A DNA stretch of 64,000 nt from Pseudarthrobacter sp. ATCC 49987 (lineage in GTDB: Bacteria > Actinomycetota > Actinomycetes > Actinomycetales > Micrococcaceae), in assembly GCF_009928425.1 (NCBI RefSeq), contig NZ_JAABNS010000001.1:2976001-3040000 (forward strand), written 5' to 3'. Position numbers and translations under genes: made by a program. Positions within the stretch are counted from its first letter, which is position 1. Each line of letters begins with the position of its first letter. Under the pieces are notes generated by a model. That model did no database searches. It saw nothing but the letters and a program-made list of their open reading frames with translations, and was not told the origin of the DNA. Below, in pieces: positions 27,303-36,273 of this stretch.

Positions 27303-27317
27303 ATCCAATCGATGGAT
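27303..27317. promoter_or_regulatory. Operator-like palindrome before alpha-mannosidase
   Basis: ATCCAatcgaTGGAT is a perfect 5-bp inverted repeat around a self-complementary centre, 41 nt upstream of the TTG start. LacI- and ROK-type sugar repressors bind sites of this form, so it may be the mannoside-responsive operator. No regulator gene is adjacent. Confidence 0.45.
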
Positions 27318-27365
27318 AAAACTTACTTCGCCGCCAGCCCCAGGCCAAGCGGCGTCCAGGGGGCG

Positions 27366-28238
27366 CTAGCCGCCGACGGGTGCGGGCACGCCCACGCGGT
27401 GGGCGCCCGCATACACGTTCAGCGAGGTGCCACGGCTGAAACCGGCCAGCGTGATGCCGCTGGACTCGGCCAGCTCGACGGCCAGGCTCGACGGCGCGCT
27501 GACCGCAGCCAGGACCGGAATGCCGGCCAGGGCAGCCTTCTGCACCAGTTCGAAGGACGCCCGCCCGGAAACCTGGAGCACGGTCCCGCGCAGCGGCAGC
27601 AGGCCCTCGCGCAGGGCCCAGCCGACCACCTTGTCCACGGCATTGTGGCGACCCACGTCCTCGCGCAGGCACAGCAGCTCGGCGGAGCCGTCGGCGGCGG
27701 TCCGGAACAGGCCGGCTGCATGCACACCGCCGGTGACGTCGAAGACGGCCTGGGCTTCCCGCAATTGGTCCGGAAGCCCCGCGAGGGTGGCCACGGGGAC
27801 CACCAGCGGGTCGTCGGCAGGGCTGAAGTGCGAGGACTTGTGCACTGCCTCAATCGAGTCCGTGCCGCAGATGCCGCACGAGCTGGAGGTGTAGACGTTC
27901 CGTCCGGTGTCGGGGCGGACGACGTCGGGCCTCAGCTGGGCTTCCACAACGTTGAACGTCTGGACGCCGTTTTCGTCCTCGCCGGCGCAGAACCGCAGCG
28001 AGACGAGCTGTTCGGGGCCCCAGATGACGCCCTCGGAGACGAGGAAGCCGGCGACGAGGTCGAAGTCGTTCCCCGGGGTCCGCATCGTGACGGAGAAGGA
28101 CAGGCTGCCGATCCGGATTTCCAGCGGCTCCTCGACGGCGAGCACGTCCTCCCGGTGCCGGACCGGGAATTCGAGAGCCTGGGGGGATCCGTCCAGGACA
28201 TACTTGTGCACCTTGCGGCGCTGCGTGACACGGCCCAT
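27366..28238 (-). CDS. fdhD: Formate dehydrogenase accessory sulfurtransferase FdhD
   Basis: A 290-residue FdhD protein, which passes sulfur from a cysteine desulfurase to the molybdenum cofactor of formate dehydrogenase. The active cysteine loop is present as SSSCGICG (about residues 118-125), and the C-terminal conserved helix reads REDVGRHNAVDKV. ATG at 28238 has AGGAG 7 nt upstream. It is the last of a molybdenum cofactor group on the minus strand (mobA, DUF6457, moeA, fdhD), with a 76-nt gap to moeA. No formate dehydrogenase gene is in the window. Confidence 0.96.
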   Translation of the reverse strand: MGRVTQRRKVHKYVLDGSPQALEFPVRHREDVLAVEEPLEIRIGSLSFSVTMRTPGNDFDLVAGFLVSEGVIWGPEQLVSLRFCAGEDENGVQTFNVVEAQLRPDVVRPDTGRNVYTSSSCGICGTDSIEAVHKSSHFSPADDPLVVPVATLAGLPDQLREAQAVFDVTGGVHAAGLFRTAADGSAELLCLREDVGRHNAVDKVVGWALREGLLPLRGTVLQVSGRASFELVQKAALAGIPVLAAVSAPSSLAVELAESSGITLAGFSRGTSLNVYAGAHRVGVPAPVGG

Positions 28239-28314
28239 TAGGTACTCCTAACCAACATAGCTCCATCATGGCAAGCGCTGGGCCGGGTGGCCAGCGCGCG
28301 TTCAAGACCGGGCG

Positions 28315-29802
28315 TCAGCCCAGCAGTTCACTCCAGTCCACGGGCCCACCGGTGCCGGCAGGCTTCCGGGCGGACCGTTTGGGGGCGGCTTTTTCATTCG
28401 TCGCCGCCAGATCCGGCAGGGGCGGCCCCCAGGGAAGGGTGAAAGCGGGCACGGGTTCGCCCAGCTGCACTCCATGCGGCGGGACCACCAGTACGCCGTC
28501 GGCTGCGGCCAGCCCGCGCATCATCCCCGGGCCGGTGTGCTGCGCCGGAGAAGCCATGCCGTAGAGAAGCCGGAAGGGCATCAGCCGGGTCCGGCCGGGG
28601 TCCGCGTCGATCGTGGAGCCGCACGGCACCTCGGTGACGGGCGGCAGGGGCCGGTGCCCCAGCGCCGCCAGGAGCGGCGCCCCGATGGTTGACAGTGCCA
28701 TCATGGCTGCAAGCGGGTTGCCCGGCAGCCCGATGATGAACCTGCCGTCCGGCAGTTCCGCCAGCACGGCAGGATGGCCGGGGCGCATGGCGATACCGTC
28801 GATCAGCAGGCGCCCGCCGAGCTCGGCCACCGCACGGCGCAGGTGGTCGGTGCCGGACCGGCCCGTGCCGCCGGTGGTGATGACGACGTCGGCGGGCAAC
28901 AGCTCAGCGGCAGAACGAGAAGAAAGCGGCACCGGGTCGGCAGCCTCCGGGTAGGCGTCCTCGAGGGCGGCGAGCCACTCCTCGTAGCTGTCGCCAATCT
29001 TCGTTTCGCCGGCGCAGCTCCCCCCGAGCATTTCCACGACCCCCGCGAGCTGGGGGCCGAAAGTGTCGCGCACCTCCCCCGGCTGCGGGATCCCTGCCGT
29101 GACCACCTCGGAGCCGGTGAACACCAGTCGGACCACGGCTTTGCCCAGGACCGGGAGGCTGTCGTGCCCGGCGAGTGCGGCGAGGGCAAGGTGGGCGGGG
29201 TTAAGCACGGTGCCGCGCTTGATCAGCACCTCGCCGGCGGCGGCTTCCTGGGCGGCGTTCCGGATGTGCTCGCCGTTCCGCGGCTCGCCGGGCTTGGCGG
29301 CGCCGCCGAGCTGCAGGACCGGGAGCCCGTCCTCGTCGGCCGCAATCCTGCCGCTTTCGCTGCGCAGCACGGCCTTCGCTCCGGGAGGCATCAGCCCGCC
29401 GGTGACAATCGGGCTTGCCTGGTGCGGGGCCAGCCGCTGGCCGGGCTCCGCGAGGATCCACGGTCCGCTGCCGTTGACGGCCCAGCCGTCCATGGCGGAG
29501 GAGGCGTAATGCGGCATGTCCACAAGCGCTTCCACGTCGGCGGCAAGCGTCCGGCCTAAGGCGGCACGAAGGACAACCGGTGCGGCGGGGATGGGAGATG
29601 CGCAGTCGAAGGCGAGTTGCCAGGCTTCCGGCCAGGTGTGCGCAAGGTGCCGGTGCGCCTCGGGTTCCGGTTCGCCGGGCGTTGCGGCCGGGCCGTCCTC
29701 GGAGCGGCCGGCAACTGCCTCGGCCGGGCCTTCGGCAGGGGCGCCCCCTGCAGGCTCATCCCGTGCGGCAGCCGCGCTGCCGTGAGGGGGTGCAGGTGTC
29801 AT
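28315..29802 (-). CDS. moeA: Molybdopterin molybdenumtransferase MoeA
   Basis: A 495-residue MoeA, which inserts molybdate into adenylylated molybdopterin. The first 50 residues are an Ala/Gly/Glu-rich extension. Then come MPHYASSAMDGWAV (substrate region), TGGLMPPGA, the MPT-binding GGTGRSGTDHL and the GLPGNPLAAM motif, and a C-terminal beta-barrel domain with a basic tail (KAAPKRSARKP). ATG at 29802 overlaps the DUF6457 stop by 4 nt. It may form a complex with the MobA-like protein encoded two genes upstream. Confidence 0.94.
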   Translation of the reverse strand: MTPAPPHGSAAAARDEPAGGAPAEGPAEAVAGRSEDGPAATPGEPEPEAHRHLAHTWPEAWQLAFDCASPIPAAPVVLRAALGRTLAADVEALVDMPHYASSAMDGWAVNGSGPWILAEPGQRLAPHQASPIVTGGLMPPGAKAVLRSESGRIAADEDGLPVLQLGGAAKPGEPRNGEHIRNAAQEAAAGEVLIKRGTVLNPAHLALAALAGHDSLPVLGKAVVRLVFTGSEVVTAGIPQPGEVRDTFGPQLAGVVEMLGGSCAGETKIGDSYEEWLAALEDAYPEAADPVPLSSRSAAELLPADVVITTGGTGRSGTDHLRRAVAELGGRLLIDGIAMRPGHPAVLAELPDGRFIIGLPGNPLAAMMALSTIGAPLLAALGHRPLPPVTEVPCGSTIDADPGRTRLMPFRLLYGMASPAQHTGPGMMRGLAAADGVLVVPPHGVQLGEPVPAFTLPWGPPLPDLAATNEKAAPKRSARKPAGTGGPVDWSELLG

Positions 29803-30086
29803 GCTCCGGGGGCTTCGTTGGCTGCGTAGTCGTTGGCGAGTTTGCGGGCAACGCCCATCGCGGCCCGCATTGCGACGGCATCTGTGGCCTGGCCGGAGCC
29901 GGAGGCCAGGCCGGCCGCGAAACCGGCAATGAAGGTCGTCAAAGGAGCAGCCGGTCGCACCACCGAGTGCGCTGCCACCCCGGCCAAGGCCAGGACCTCG
30001 TTCACGTCAACCTCGACGCCGTCCAGTTCCAGGGCCTGAAGCAGGGCACGGCACCAGTCTTCCAGTGTTTCATCCTTGCTCTTCAC
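29799..30086 (-). CDS. DUF6457 protein in molybdenum cofactor operon
   Basis: A 95-residue, mostly helical protein (TLEDWCRALLQALELDG, VNEVLALAGVAAHSVVRPAAPLTTFIAGFAAGLA). It matches the DUF6457 pattern: a conserved Trp-Cys near the start and a V-x-RPAAPLT-x-F motif in the centre. Function is unknown. It overlaps mobA by 17 nt upstream and moeA by 4 nt downstream, which is about as tight as coupling can be. That context suggests a role in molybdenum cofactor handling, for example as a small adaptor between MobA and MoeA; this is inference. Confidence 0.8.
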   Translation of the reverse strand: MKSKDETLEDWCRALLQALELDGVEVDVNEVLALAGVAAHSVVRPAAPLTTFIAGFAAGLASGSGQATDAVAMRAAMGVARKLANDYAANEAPGA

Positions 30087-30795
30087 CGTTTGCCTCCAAG
30101 GTCGAGTTCAGCTGGGGAGCCCCGGACCGGATGCCTGGATGGTGGCGGCCACGGCCAAGGCTGTCGCGGCCCTGCCCCTCGGGTGGGCCGCTTACCCCTA
30201 ACGCGGAGGCATCGTCCCAAGTATCCACATCATCCGTGGACCCTCTGGGGACGCTGACTTCGCGCACCTTCAGCGTAGCAAGAAGGGCGAAAACGGAGGC
30301 ATTCTCCAGCGCGCCGCGCTGCCGGGCCTCGTCGACGCAGTGTTGTAGCGCAGCTGTGCCATATAGGCCCACCAGCGGCTGCCGGCGCCCGTCAGCAGAG
30401 ACCGCCATCAGCCCGTCCCCCGGCGCGGCACCCGCGGCCGCTTCCCGCAGCGCCTGGACGGCGGCCCCCGCCCGGGGCATATCGACGGCGAGGACAAGGG
30501 TGAACGGGGCCGCGCCCGGGTGCCGGGGGTCCCCACGGCGGTGCTGTTCCAGGGCGGACAGCCCGGCGGCAACGGCAGCTGCAGGGCCGGCAAAGGGCGG
30601 ATCCTCGCGGCAGCTCAGCACCCCTTCCGGCAGGGCCCCCGGGTCGGGCCCGACTACGGCGACGGCCGCCGCGCCGCGGGCGGCCTGCAGCGCGCGTTCC
30701 AGGAGGGTGGCGCCGTCGTGCATCAGCCCGGACTTGGGAACGCCTCCCAGCCGGGCGGACCGGCCCCCGGAAAGAATGACAGCATCGAATTCCAC
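30070..30795 (-). CDS. Molybdenum cofactor guanylyltransferase, MobA-like
   Basis: A 241-residue NTP-transferase of the MobA family, which attaches GMP or another nucleotide to the molybdenum cofactor. The nucleotide loop is ILSGGRSARLGGVPKSGL (residues 7-24) and a metal-binding Asp lies in VLAVDMPRAG. The usual D/K pair after the loop reads PK here. The last 45 residues are low-complexity and overlap the DUF6457 gene by 17 nt. It is the first gene of the fdhD/moeA group. Other substrates (as for MocA, which uses CTP) are possible. Confidence 0.83.
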   Translation of the reverse strand: MEFDAVILSGGRSARLGGVPKSGLMHDGATLLERALQAARGAAAVAVVGPDPGALPEGVLSCREDPPFAGPAAAVAAGLSALEQHRRGDPRHPGAAPFTLVLAVDMPRAGAAVQALREAAAGAAPGDGLMAVSADGRRQPLVGLYGTAALQHCVDEARQRGALENASVFALLATLKVREVSVPRGSTDDVDTWDDASALGVSGPPEGQGRDSLGRGRHHPGIRSGAPQLNSTLEANGEEQG

Positions 30796-30861
30796 CGGCC
30801 CAGCCTAGCGTGGTCCGGGCCAGCCGGTCAGGCACCAAAGGCCAGGCAGCGGCGGGCCGCG

Positions 30862-31362
30862 TCAGGCAGCGGATTCCGGCAGCAGGAACGGGTCCCAGGC
30901 CGGCGTCGGCTTCTCCAGCTCCTTGATTTGCCACGTGGTGCCCCTGGGAGGTGCCGGGCTGAAGCTGAGCTTCCATCCCATTTCACCCGGGGTGTGGTCG
31001 CCCTTGGCGTTGTTGCACCGCAGGCAGGCAGCGACGAGGTTTTCCCAGGAATCCGCACCGCCCCTGGATTTGGGCTGGACATGATCGATGGTGTGGGCAG
31101 CTTTGCCGCAGTACGCGCAACGGTGTCCGTCCCGTCGGAGCACTCCGCGGCGGCTCACCGCCGTCATCGTGTTGTACCGGGGCCTGATGTAGCGATTCAG
31201 GAGAATCACCGACGGCCGGCCAAGGACGTCCTGCGGCCCGACGACGGGATCGTCGCCTTCCGCCACGACACTGGCCTTTCCAGTCAGCACAAGGACGAGC
31301 GCCCGGCGGAAGGTCACAACCGCCAGCGGCTCATATCCAGCATTCAGAACGAGTGTGCGCAT
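30862..31362 (-). CDS. HNH endonuclease
   Basis: A 166-residue protein with a complete HNH domain in the C-terminal half: CAYCGKAAHTIDHVQPKSRGG, then NLVAACLRCNNAKGD, providing four zinc cysteines, the catalytic His of the IDH motif and the Asn/His tail. The N-terminal 70 residues (MRTLVLNAGYEPLAVVTFRR...) are the DNA-recognition arm typical of actinobacterial HNH proteins. I chose the ATG at 31362 because AGAGG is 7 nt upstream, rather than the ATG two codons earlier. Members of this type are widespread single-copy genes and are probably not selfish. Confidence 0.92.
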   Translation of the reverse strand: MRTLVLNAGYEPLAVVTFRRALVLVLTGKASVVAEGDDPVVGPQDVLGRPSVILLNRYIRPRYNTMTAVSRRGVLRRDGHRCAYCGKAAHTIDHVQPKSRGGADSWENLVAACLRCNNAKGDHTPGEMGWKLSFSPAPPRGTTWQIKELEKPTPAWDPFLLPESAA

Positions 31363-31532
31363 CCGCATACCTCTTCACGGCCGCACCCGCCAGGGGCACG
31401 AGGGCCGGCTGCCCTCTGCATGGTCGGGCTATGGATCGACAAAACAAGAGTAAACATGGACATGCCAATTCGCCGAATCTTTTTTGCCTGCCGCGACCCG
31501 TGTCGGCTGAAGTTCACGCCCCGGCAACGCAA

Positions 31533-31560
31533 AGGACCCCCGCCGAATGGCAGGGGTCCT
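31533..31560 (-). terminator. Terminator of the NlpC/P60 gene
   Basis: On the minus strand, AGGACCCC at 31553-31560 pairs with 31533-31540, with an extended GGC/GCC upper stem, then a short T-rich tail (CTTTGCGTT). It lies 31 nt after the NlpC/P60 stop. Confidence 0.7.
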
Positions 31561-31591
31561 GTGCTTTGATTACTTTGCTACAGCTGCTGTC

Positions 31592-32344
31592 TTAGCCGCC
31601 GACGCGGATGAAGACCGGGCCGGAGCCGACGTTGACAGTCTGCAGGGACGTGGTTCCACCGTTCCAGCCGCCGTGAACGGCCATGCCGTTGCCGACGTAT
31701 ACAGCGATGTGGGCCATGCCGGCGCCACCGTTCTGGTAGTACGCGAGGTCGCCCGGCTGTGCCTCGGCGGCGCTCACGGTGCGGCCGAGGGACAGGTAAC
31801 CTGCCGGCCAGCCGTGGTAGTTGATGCCCGCAGCAGCCAGAGCGTTCGTGGCGAGTGCGGTGCAGTCCTGGCTGACGCCGATCTGGGCGTAGGCAGCGGC
31901 GGCGATCGTGGCGCCCATGCCGCTGGCGACGGCCGGGGCAGCGGTGCCGGCGGCGCCGACCTTGGTGCCGGCGGTCTTGGCGGTGTTCGCCGTGGGAGTC
32001 TCCTGGACCTTCACGACAGGCTTCGGGGCCTCGACGACCGGTGCCGGGGAGGTGGTGACGGCCGGCTTCTCGTAGGAGATGGCGATGGTGGAAGCTGCCG
32101 AGATGGTCGCCGGGGTGGCCGACTGGACTTCGAGCGTGGAAGCCGAAGTGGATTCGCGCTGGACGTTGGCCTCAGCAGCGTTGGCTGCGATACCGCTGGT
32201 CAGGACGAGGCCGGAAGCGGCAGCGATAACTGCGGCCTGACGGCCCATGCCGCCGGCGTTGTCGCCGACAGCCTTGGCAATGACGGCCAGCGAGTTGGTC
32301 TTGGTGACCTCGGCGCGGTGCCGTGCGTTTGCACGAGTAGTCAT
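31592..32344 (-). CDS. Secreted NlpC/P60 (C40) peptidoglycan peptidase
   Basis: A 250-residue exported hydrolase. The N-terminus (to about residue 57) is a long signal peptide (GRQAAVIAAASGLVLTSGIAANAAE). A Pro/Thr/Ala/Val linker follows, and the C-terminal domain (about 145-250) has the NlpC/P60 catalytic Cys in QDCTALATNAL and the His in GMAHIAVYVG, with a third polar residue likely the His of MAVHGG. These enzymes cut D-Glu/meso-DAP-type bonds in peptidoglycan stem peptides. It lies downstream of a c-di-AMP riboswitch and a 67-codon ORF, so its expression is likely tuned to c-di-AMP and osmotic state. ATG at 32344 follows GAGAGA. Confidence 0.92.
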   Translation of the reverse strand: MTTRANARHRAEVTKTNSLAVIAKAVGDNAGGMGRQAAVIAAASGLVLTSGIAANAAEANVQRESTSASTLEVQSATPATISAASTIAISYEKPAVTTSPAPVVEAPKPVVKVQETPTANTAKTAGTKVGAAGTAAPAVASGMGATIAAAAYAQIGVSQDCTALATNALAAAGINYHGWPAGYLSLGRTVSAAEAQPGDLAYYQNGGAGMAHIAVYVGNGMAVHGGWNGGTTSLQTVNVGSGPVFIRVGG

Positions 32345-32445
32345 TAAGTTCTCTCTTTCGTGATCCTGGGTCCGCGCTTTTCAGGCGCAGGCTGAGGACG
32401 CTCCGGCATCTTGGGGGTACGCCGGATCGCCCCGAAATGGGTTAC

Positions 32446-32649
32446 TTAGCGAAGGGTGTACTGCGAAGACGCGCCAAAAGCGGGAACTGCATGCAGGTGC
32501 ATGGCCTGCGGGCCGGACTCAGTAGAGATTGAAACGGCGGTGCGGGATCCGTTCCGGGCGCCAGCAAGGGCGGCACGGAAGTTGGATTCCAGCGGGCTCG
32601 TAAGAGCCGCGCAAGCGCGGTGACGCGCAGCATTGTGGCGTGAAGACAC
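32446..32649 (-). CDS. 67-aa ORF directly after the c-di-AMP riboswitch
   Basis: GTG at 32649 follows the riboswitch end, whose GGGAGAGG is placed as a ribosome-binding site 8 nt upstream, exactly as the TTG start of the M23 gene is placed after its own riboswitch. The 67-residue product (MSSRHNAARHRACAAL...) is basic at the start and polar to the end, with no signal peptide or membrane segment. Its start resembles the NlpC start (MTTRANARHRAE), so it may be the decayed front of an older hydrolase copy or a regulatory leader. It is separated from nlpC by 101 nt. Not recognised as a known family; expression is uncertain. Confidence 0.45.
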   Translation of the reverse strand: MSSRHNAARHRACAALTSPLESNFRAALAGARNGSRTAVSISTESGPQAMHLHAVPAFGASSQYTLR

Positions 32650-32652
32650 GAA

Positions 32653-32792
32653 AGTAGCCTCTCCCAATGCCTGCGAGGTGAGCTGTCGGATTCGGATGGG
32701 AGTCACCCGGCCGCGCTGCTTCCTGGGAAGCTTTGCGACTTAACCCCAAGGTCTTCTTGCGAAGACCAAAATTGGTTCCCCCGCCCCTGCCA
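32653..32792 (-). ncRNA. c-di-AMP riboswitch (ydaO/yuaA type), copy 1
   Basis: On the minus strand the core reads GGCGGGGGAACC, then TTGGGGTTAAG, GGTGACTCCCA, CCGAATCCGACAGCTCACCTCG and CAGGC...GGGAGAGG, in the order of the ydaO class. ydaO riboswitches bind c-di-AMP and usually turn off cell-wall hydrolase and K+ transport genes. Its 3' end provides the ribosome-binding site of the 67-codon ORF. Boundaries are approximate. Confidence 0.9.
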
Positions 32793-32850
32793 GACGATGT
32801 AATGCGAACGGACCTTGAGCGGTGGCAGAGCTAGGCAATCCACTCAAGAG

Positions 32851-32873
32851 CGCCAACTTCGGAAAAGTTGGCG
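32851..32873 (-). terminator. Terminator hairpin of M23 gene
   Basis: A 9-bp perfect stem (cgccaactt at 32851-32859 with 32865-32873) and a 5-nt loop, 88 nt after the M23 stop and before the promoter of riboswitch copy 1. It separates the two hydrolase transcripts. Confidence 0.6.
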
Positions 32874-32960
32874 TAGGTCAAACGGTACAGCAGTCGGGGC
32901 CCAATGTCACATTCGGATCACGGCGTGTCACAAGAATGCGAGAGCTTCCCTTCAGCTTTG

Positions 32961-33782
32961 TCAGAGCCAACCGGTCGGGTCAACGACTTCGCCGTTGACC
33001 ATGACCTCGAAGTGCAGGTGGCAGCCCGTAGAGGCGCCGGTGGTGCCGCTGAGCGCCACGACATCGCCGCGGGAGACCTGCTGGCCCACCTTGACGCTGG
33101 ACGAGGACAAGTGGTTGTAGGTGGTCTCCAGGCCGTTGCCGTGATCGATCACCACCCGGTTTCCGCCACCGTAGGGATGCCATCCCGTGAAGGTCACGGT
33201 GCCGCTCGCGGCAGCGTGGACGGCAGTGCCGCACTGGGCCGAGTAGTCCTGGCCGCGGTGGAATTCCCCGGAGCCGCCGGTGATGGGGCTGACGCGGTAG
33301 CCGAAGGGCGACGCGGTCTTCATCTGGTCCAGGGGCGGGCCGAGGCTGCCCGAGGAGGCTGCCCGGGTGATGGAGCCGACGGACTGGGCGCCCAGCAACT
33401 GCTTGAGCTTTCCGTCCGGGTCACCCTGGGTGGTGATAGCGGTGCGGTTGAAGTCGATCTTGGCGTCGGCGGCGGTGACGTCCGGTTGGACGGCGGCCGA
33501 GACGGATCCGGAGGAGGAACCCGTGTTCGTGGCCATCACGGGGCCCGTCGCGGGGACCGTGACGGTGAGGACCAGACCCGTGGCGGCCAGCGCAATGCCG
33601 GCCTTTTGACCAACGCCGCTGGCGGCGGCAAAGTCTGTTACCTGACGGAACGGGCTGCGGCGGCCTCTTCGTTCATCGCGGTGCGCGTCACGGGGGCGGT
33701 CTGCCATGACGGCGACGGCCGGACGCGGCTCCGGTGCGGGACCGGACGCGCGACGTCGGCCCCTGGCGGTCTGGGTGGTCAA
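32961..33782 (-). CDS. Secreted M23 metallopeptidase
   Basis: A 273-residue exported peptidoglycan endopeptidase of the LytM/M23 type. A basic N-terminus is followed by a signal segment near residues 60-85 (KAGIALAATGLVLTVTVPA), then a linker, then the M23 domain (about 155-273). Zinc ligands: His in FHRGQDYSA, Asp in the same motif, and the HLHFE motif near the end; the additional catalytic His lies in YNHLSSS. The TTG start at 33782 is chosen because AGAGAGGA lies 8 nt upstream and the product starts LTTQTARGRR, matching the NlpC neighbour. It is under its own c-di-AMP riboswitch. Confidence 0.92.
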   Translation of the reverse strand: MTTQTARGRRRASGPAPEPRPAVAVMADRPRDAHRDERRGRRSPFRQVTDFAAASGVGQKAGIALAATGLVLTVTVPATGPVMATNTGSSSGSVSAAVQPDVTAADAKIDFNRTAITTQGDPDGKLKQLLGAQSVGSITRAASSGSLGPPLDQMKTASPFGYRVSPITGGSGEFHRGQDYSAQCGTAVHAAASGTVTFTGWHPYGGGNRVVIDHGNGLETTYNHLSSSSVKVGQQVSRGDVVALSGTTGASTGCHLHFEVMVNGEVVDPTGWL

Positions 33783-33790
33783 GAACGATT

Positions 33791-33990
33791 CCTCTCTGGA
33801 GAAGCCTGCGGAGTTAGCTGTCGGATTCGGGTCAGAGAGATCAAAGACCCGGTCCGCCGTAGCAAGCATCCAGGCGCAGGGGCATCCAGGGGAGTCCCTC
33901 GGTCCAGTGTGCTTGCCGCTGACGGACTTCACCCCAAGGCTGTTGAACAGCCAGAAGTGGTTCCCCCGCCTCTGCCAGAAGGTGATTCGG
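33791..33990 (-). ncRNA. c-di-AMP riboswitch (ydaO/yuaA type), copy 2
   Basis: Same conserved order as copy 1 on the minus strand: GGCGGGGGAACC, TTGGGGTGAAGTCC, GAGGGACTCCCC, CCGAATCCGACAGCTAACTCCG and CAGGC...AGAGAGG. The insert between the GGGACTC and GACAGCTAAC blocks is longer than in copy 1. It should control the M23 peptidase gene. Boundaries are approximate. Confidence 0.9.
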
Positions 33991-34056
33991 CGACTGATCC
34001 GCTGGCAGAGTTCGGCTTCGGATCAGATAACGCTTTGGTATCGGTACTAGTGATCA

Positions 34057-34062
34057 ACTATA
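34057..34062 (-). promoter_or_regulatory. -10 box of M23 riboswitch transcript
   Basis: TATAGT on the minus strand, about 65-70 nt before the conserved riboswitch core, gives a transcription start near 34050. A weak -35 (TTATCT) lies 18 bp upstream. Confidence 0.4.
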
Positions 34063-34146
34063 GGCGATTAAGCCGTCCAGAGATAAATCCGTTATCGGCC
34101 CTGTGCACAACTCATGGGTGGTCCATGAGTCCTCGGATAGCTCCTG

Positions 34147-34842
34147 TTAACTGACGGTAACAAAGACGTGGGCCGCGACCTCGGGCGGTAGTTCCAGGGC
34201 ACCTTCGATGTCGGGGACCCGCACCGAGATGTACTCCCCCACACGCTCCAGCGACACCAGGGCGCCCGGGCGGATGCCACCCTCATCGAGCTGGACCAGC
34301 AGTTCCGGTTCCACCTGGATGGGCTCGGCAAGCCGGTTAACCCTGACCGTGGAATCGGGCCCGTAGCCGGTCATGGCTTCGAGCAGGTTCACGACGCCGT
34401 CCGCGAGGGGCTGGGACGGCAGGCCGCCCAGTTCCGCGAGGCCGGGAATCGGGTTGCCATAGGGCGAGACGGTGGGGTGGTTGAGCAGTTCGAAGATCCG
34501 TCGTTCGACCCGTTCGCTCATGACGTGTTCCCAGCGGCAGGCTTCCTCGTGGACGTAGGCCCAGTCGAGCCCGATCACGTCAGCCAGCAGCCGTTCGGCA
34601 AGACGGTGCTTGCGCATGACTTCGATGGCGCGTTTCCGGCCGGTTTCCGTCAGTTCAAGGTGCCGGTCGCCGGAAACAACCACCAGTCCGTCGCGTTCCA
34701 TCCGGCCGACCGTCTGGGACACAGTGGGTCCGGAGTGGCGCAGCCGCTCGGCGATGCGGGCTCGGAGGGCGACGATGTTTTCTTCTTCAAGTTCCAGAAT
34801 GGTCCGAAGATACATCTCGGTTGTATCGATCAGATCCGTCAT
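34147..34842 (-). CDS. DtxR/IdeR-type iron-dependent repressor
   Basis: A 231-residue metal-dependent regulator. Residues 1-70 hold a winged helix-turn-helix ([26 protein letters not shown]), residues 70-140 the dimer and metal-binding domain ([29 protein letters not shown], containing the usual Cys, His and Glu ligands), and residues 150-231 an SH3-like domain, as in IdeR/DmdR1 but not in shorter MntR proteins. The family represses siderophore and iron uptake genes when Fe2+ is bound. A near-match to the iron box lies at 34934-34952, so self-control is possible. It is divergent from serC. Confidence 0.9.
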   Translation of the reverse strand: MTDLIDTTEMYLRTILELEEENIVALRARIAERLRHSGPTVSQTVGRMERDGLVVVSGDRHLELTETGRKRAIEVMRKHRLAERLLADVIGLDWAYVHEEACRWEHVMSERVERRIFELLNHPTVSPYGNPIPGLAELGGLPSQPLADGVVNLLEAMTGYGPDSTVRVNRLAEPIQVEPELLVQLDEGGIRPGALVSLERVGEYISVRVPDIEGALELPPEVAAHVFVTVS

Positions 34843-34933
34843 TCAGCTCAGCTCCTCGAGCGCCGTCCTTGCGTAATTCCCACCGTACCGCGTGCTGCTG
34901 GCGCCCTGGCGGGGTCCGCCGTACGTTCGCAGG

Positions 34934-34952
34934 CCAGCTTAGCCTAATTTGA
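34934..34952. promoter_or_regulatory. Iron-box-like site between DtxR gene and serC
   Basis: The sequence ccagcttagcctaatttga matches 13 of 19 positions of the DtxR/IdeR consensus TTAGGTTAGCCTAACCTAA, with an intact central TTAGCCTAA core. It lies 92 nt before the DtxR start and 157 nt before serC. This suggests autoregulation, as in other actinobacteria; not proven. Confidence 0.4.
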
Positions 34953-36236
<1,284 letters not shown>

Positions 36237-36273
36237 CTCCGCCGCAACACGCGCGCTGCTACGTCAGCGTTCG

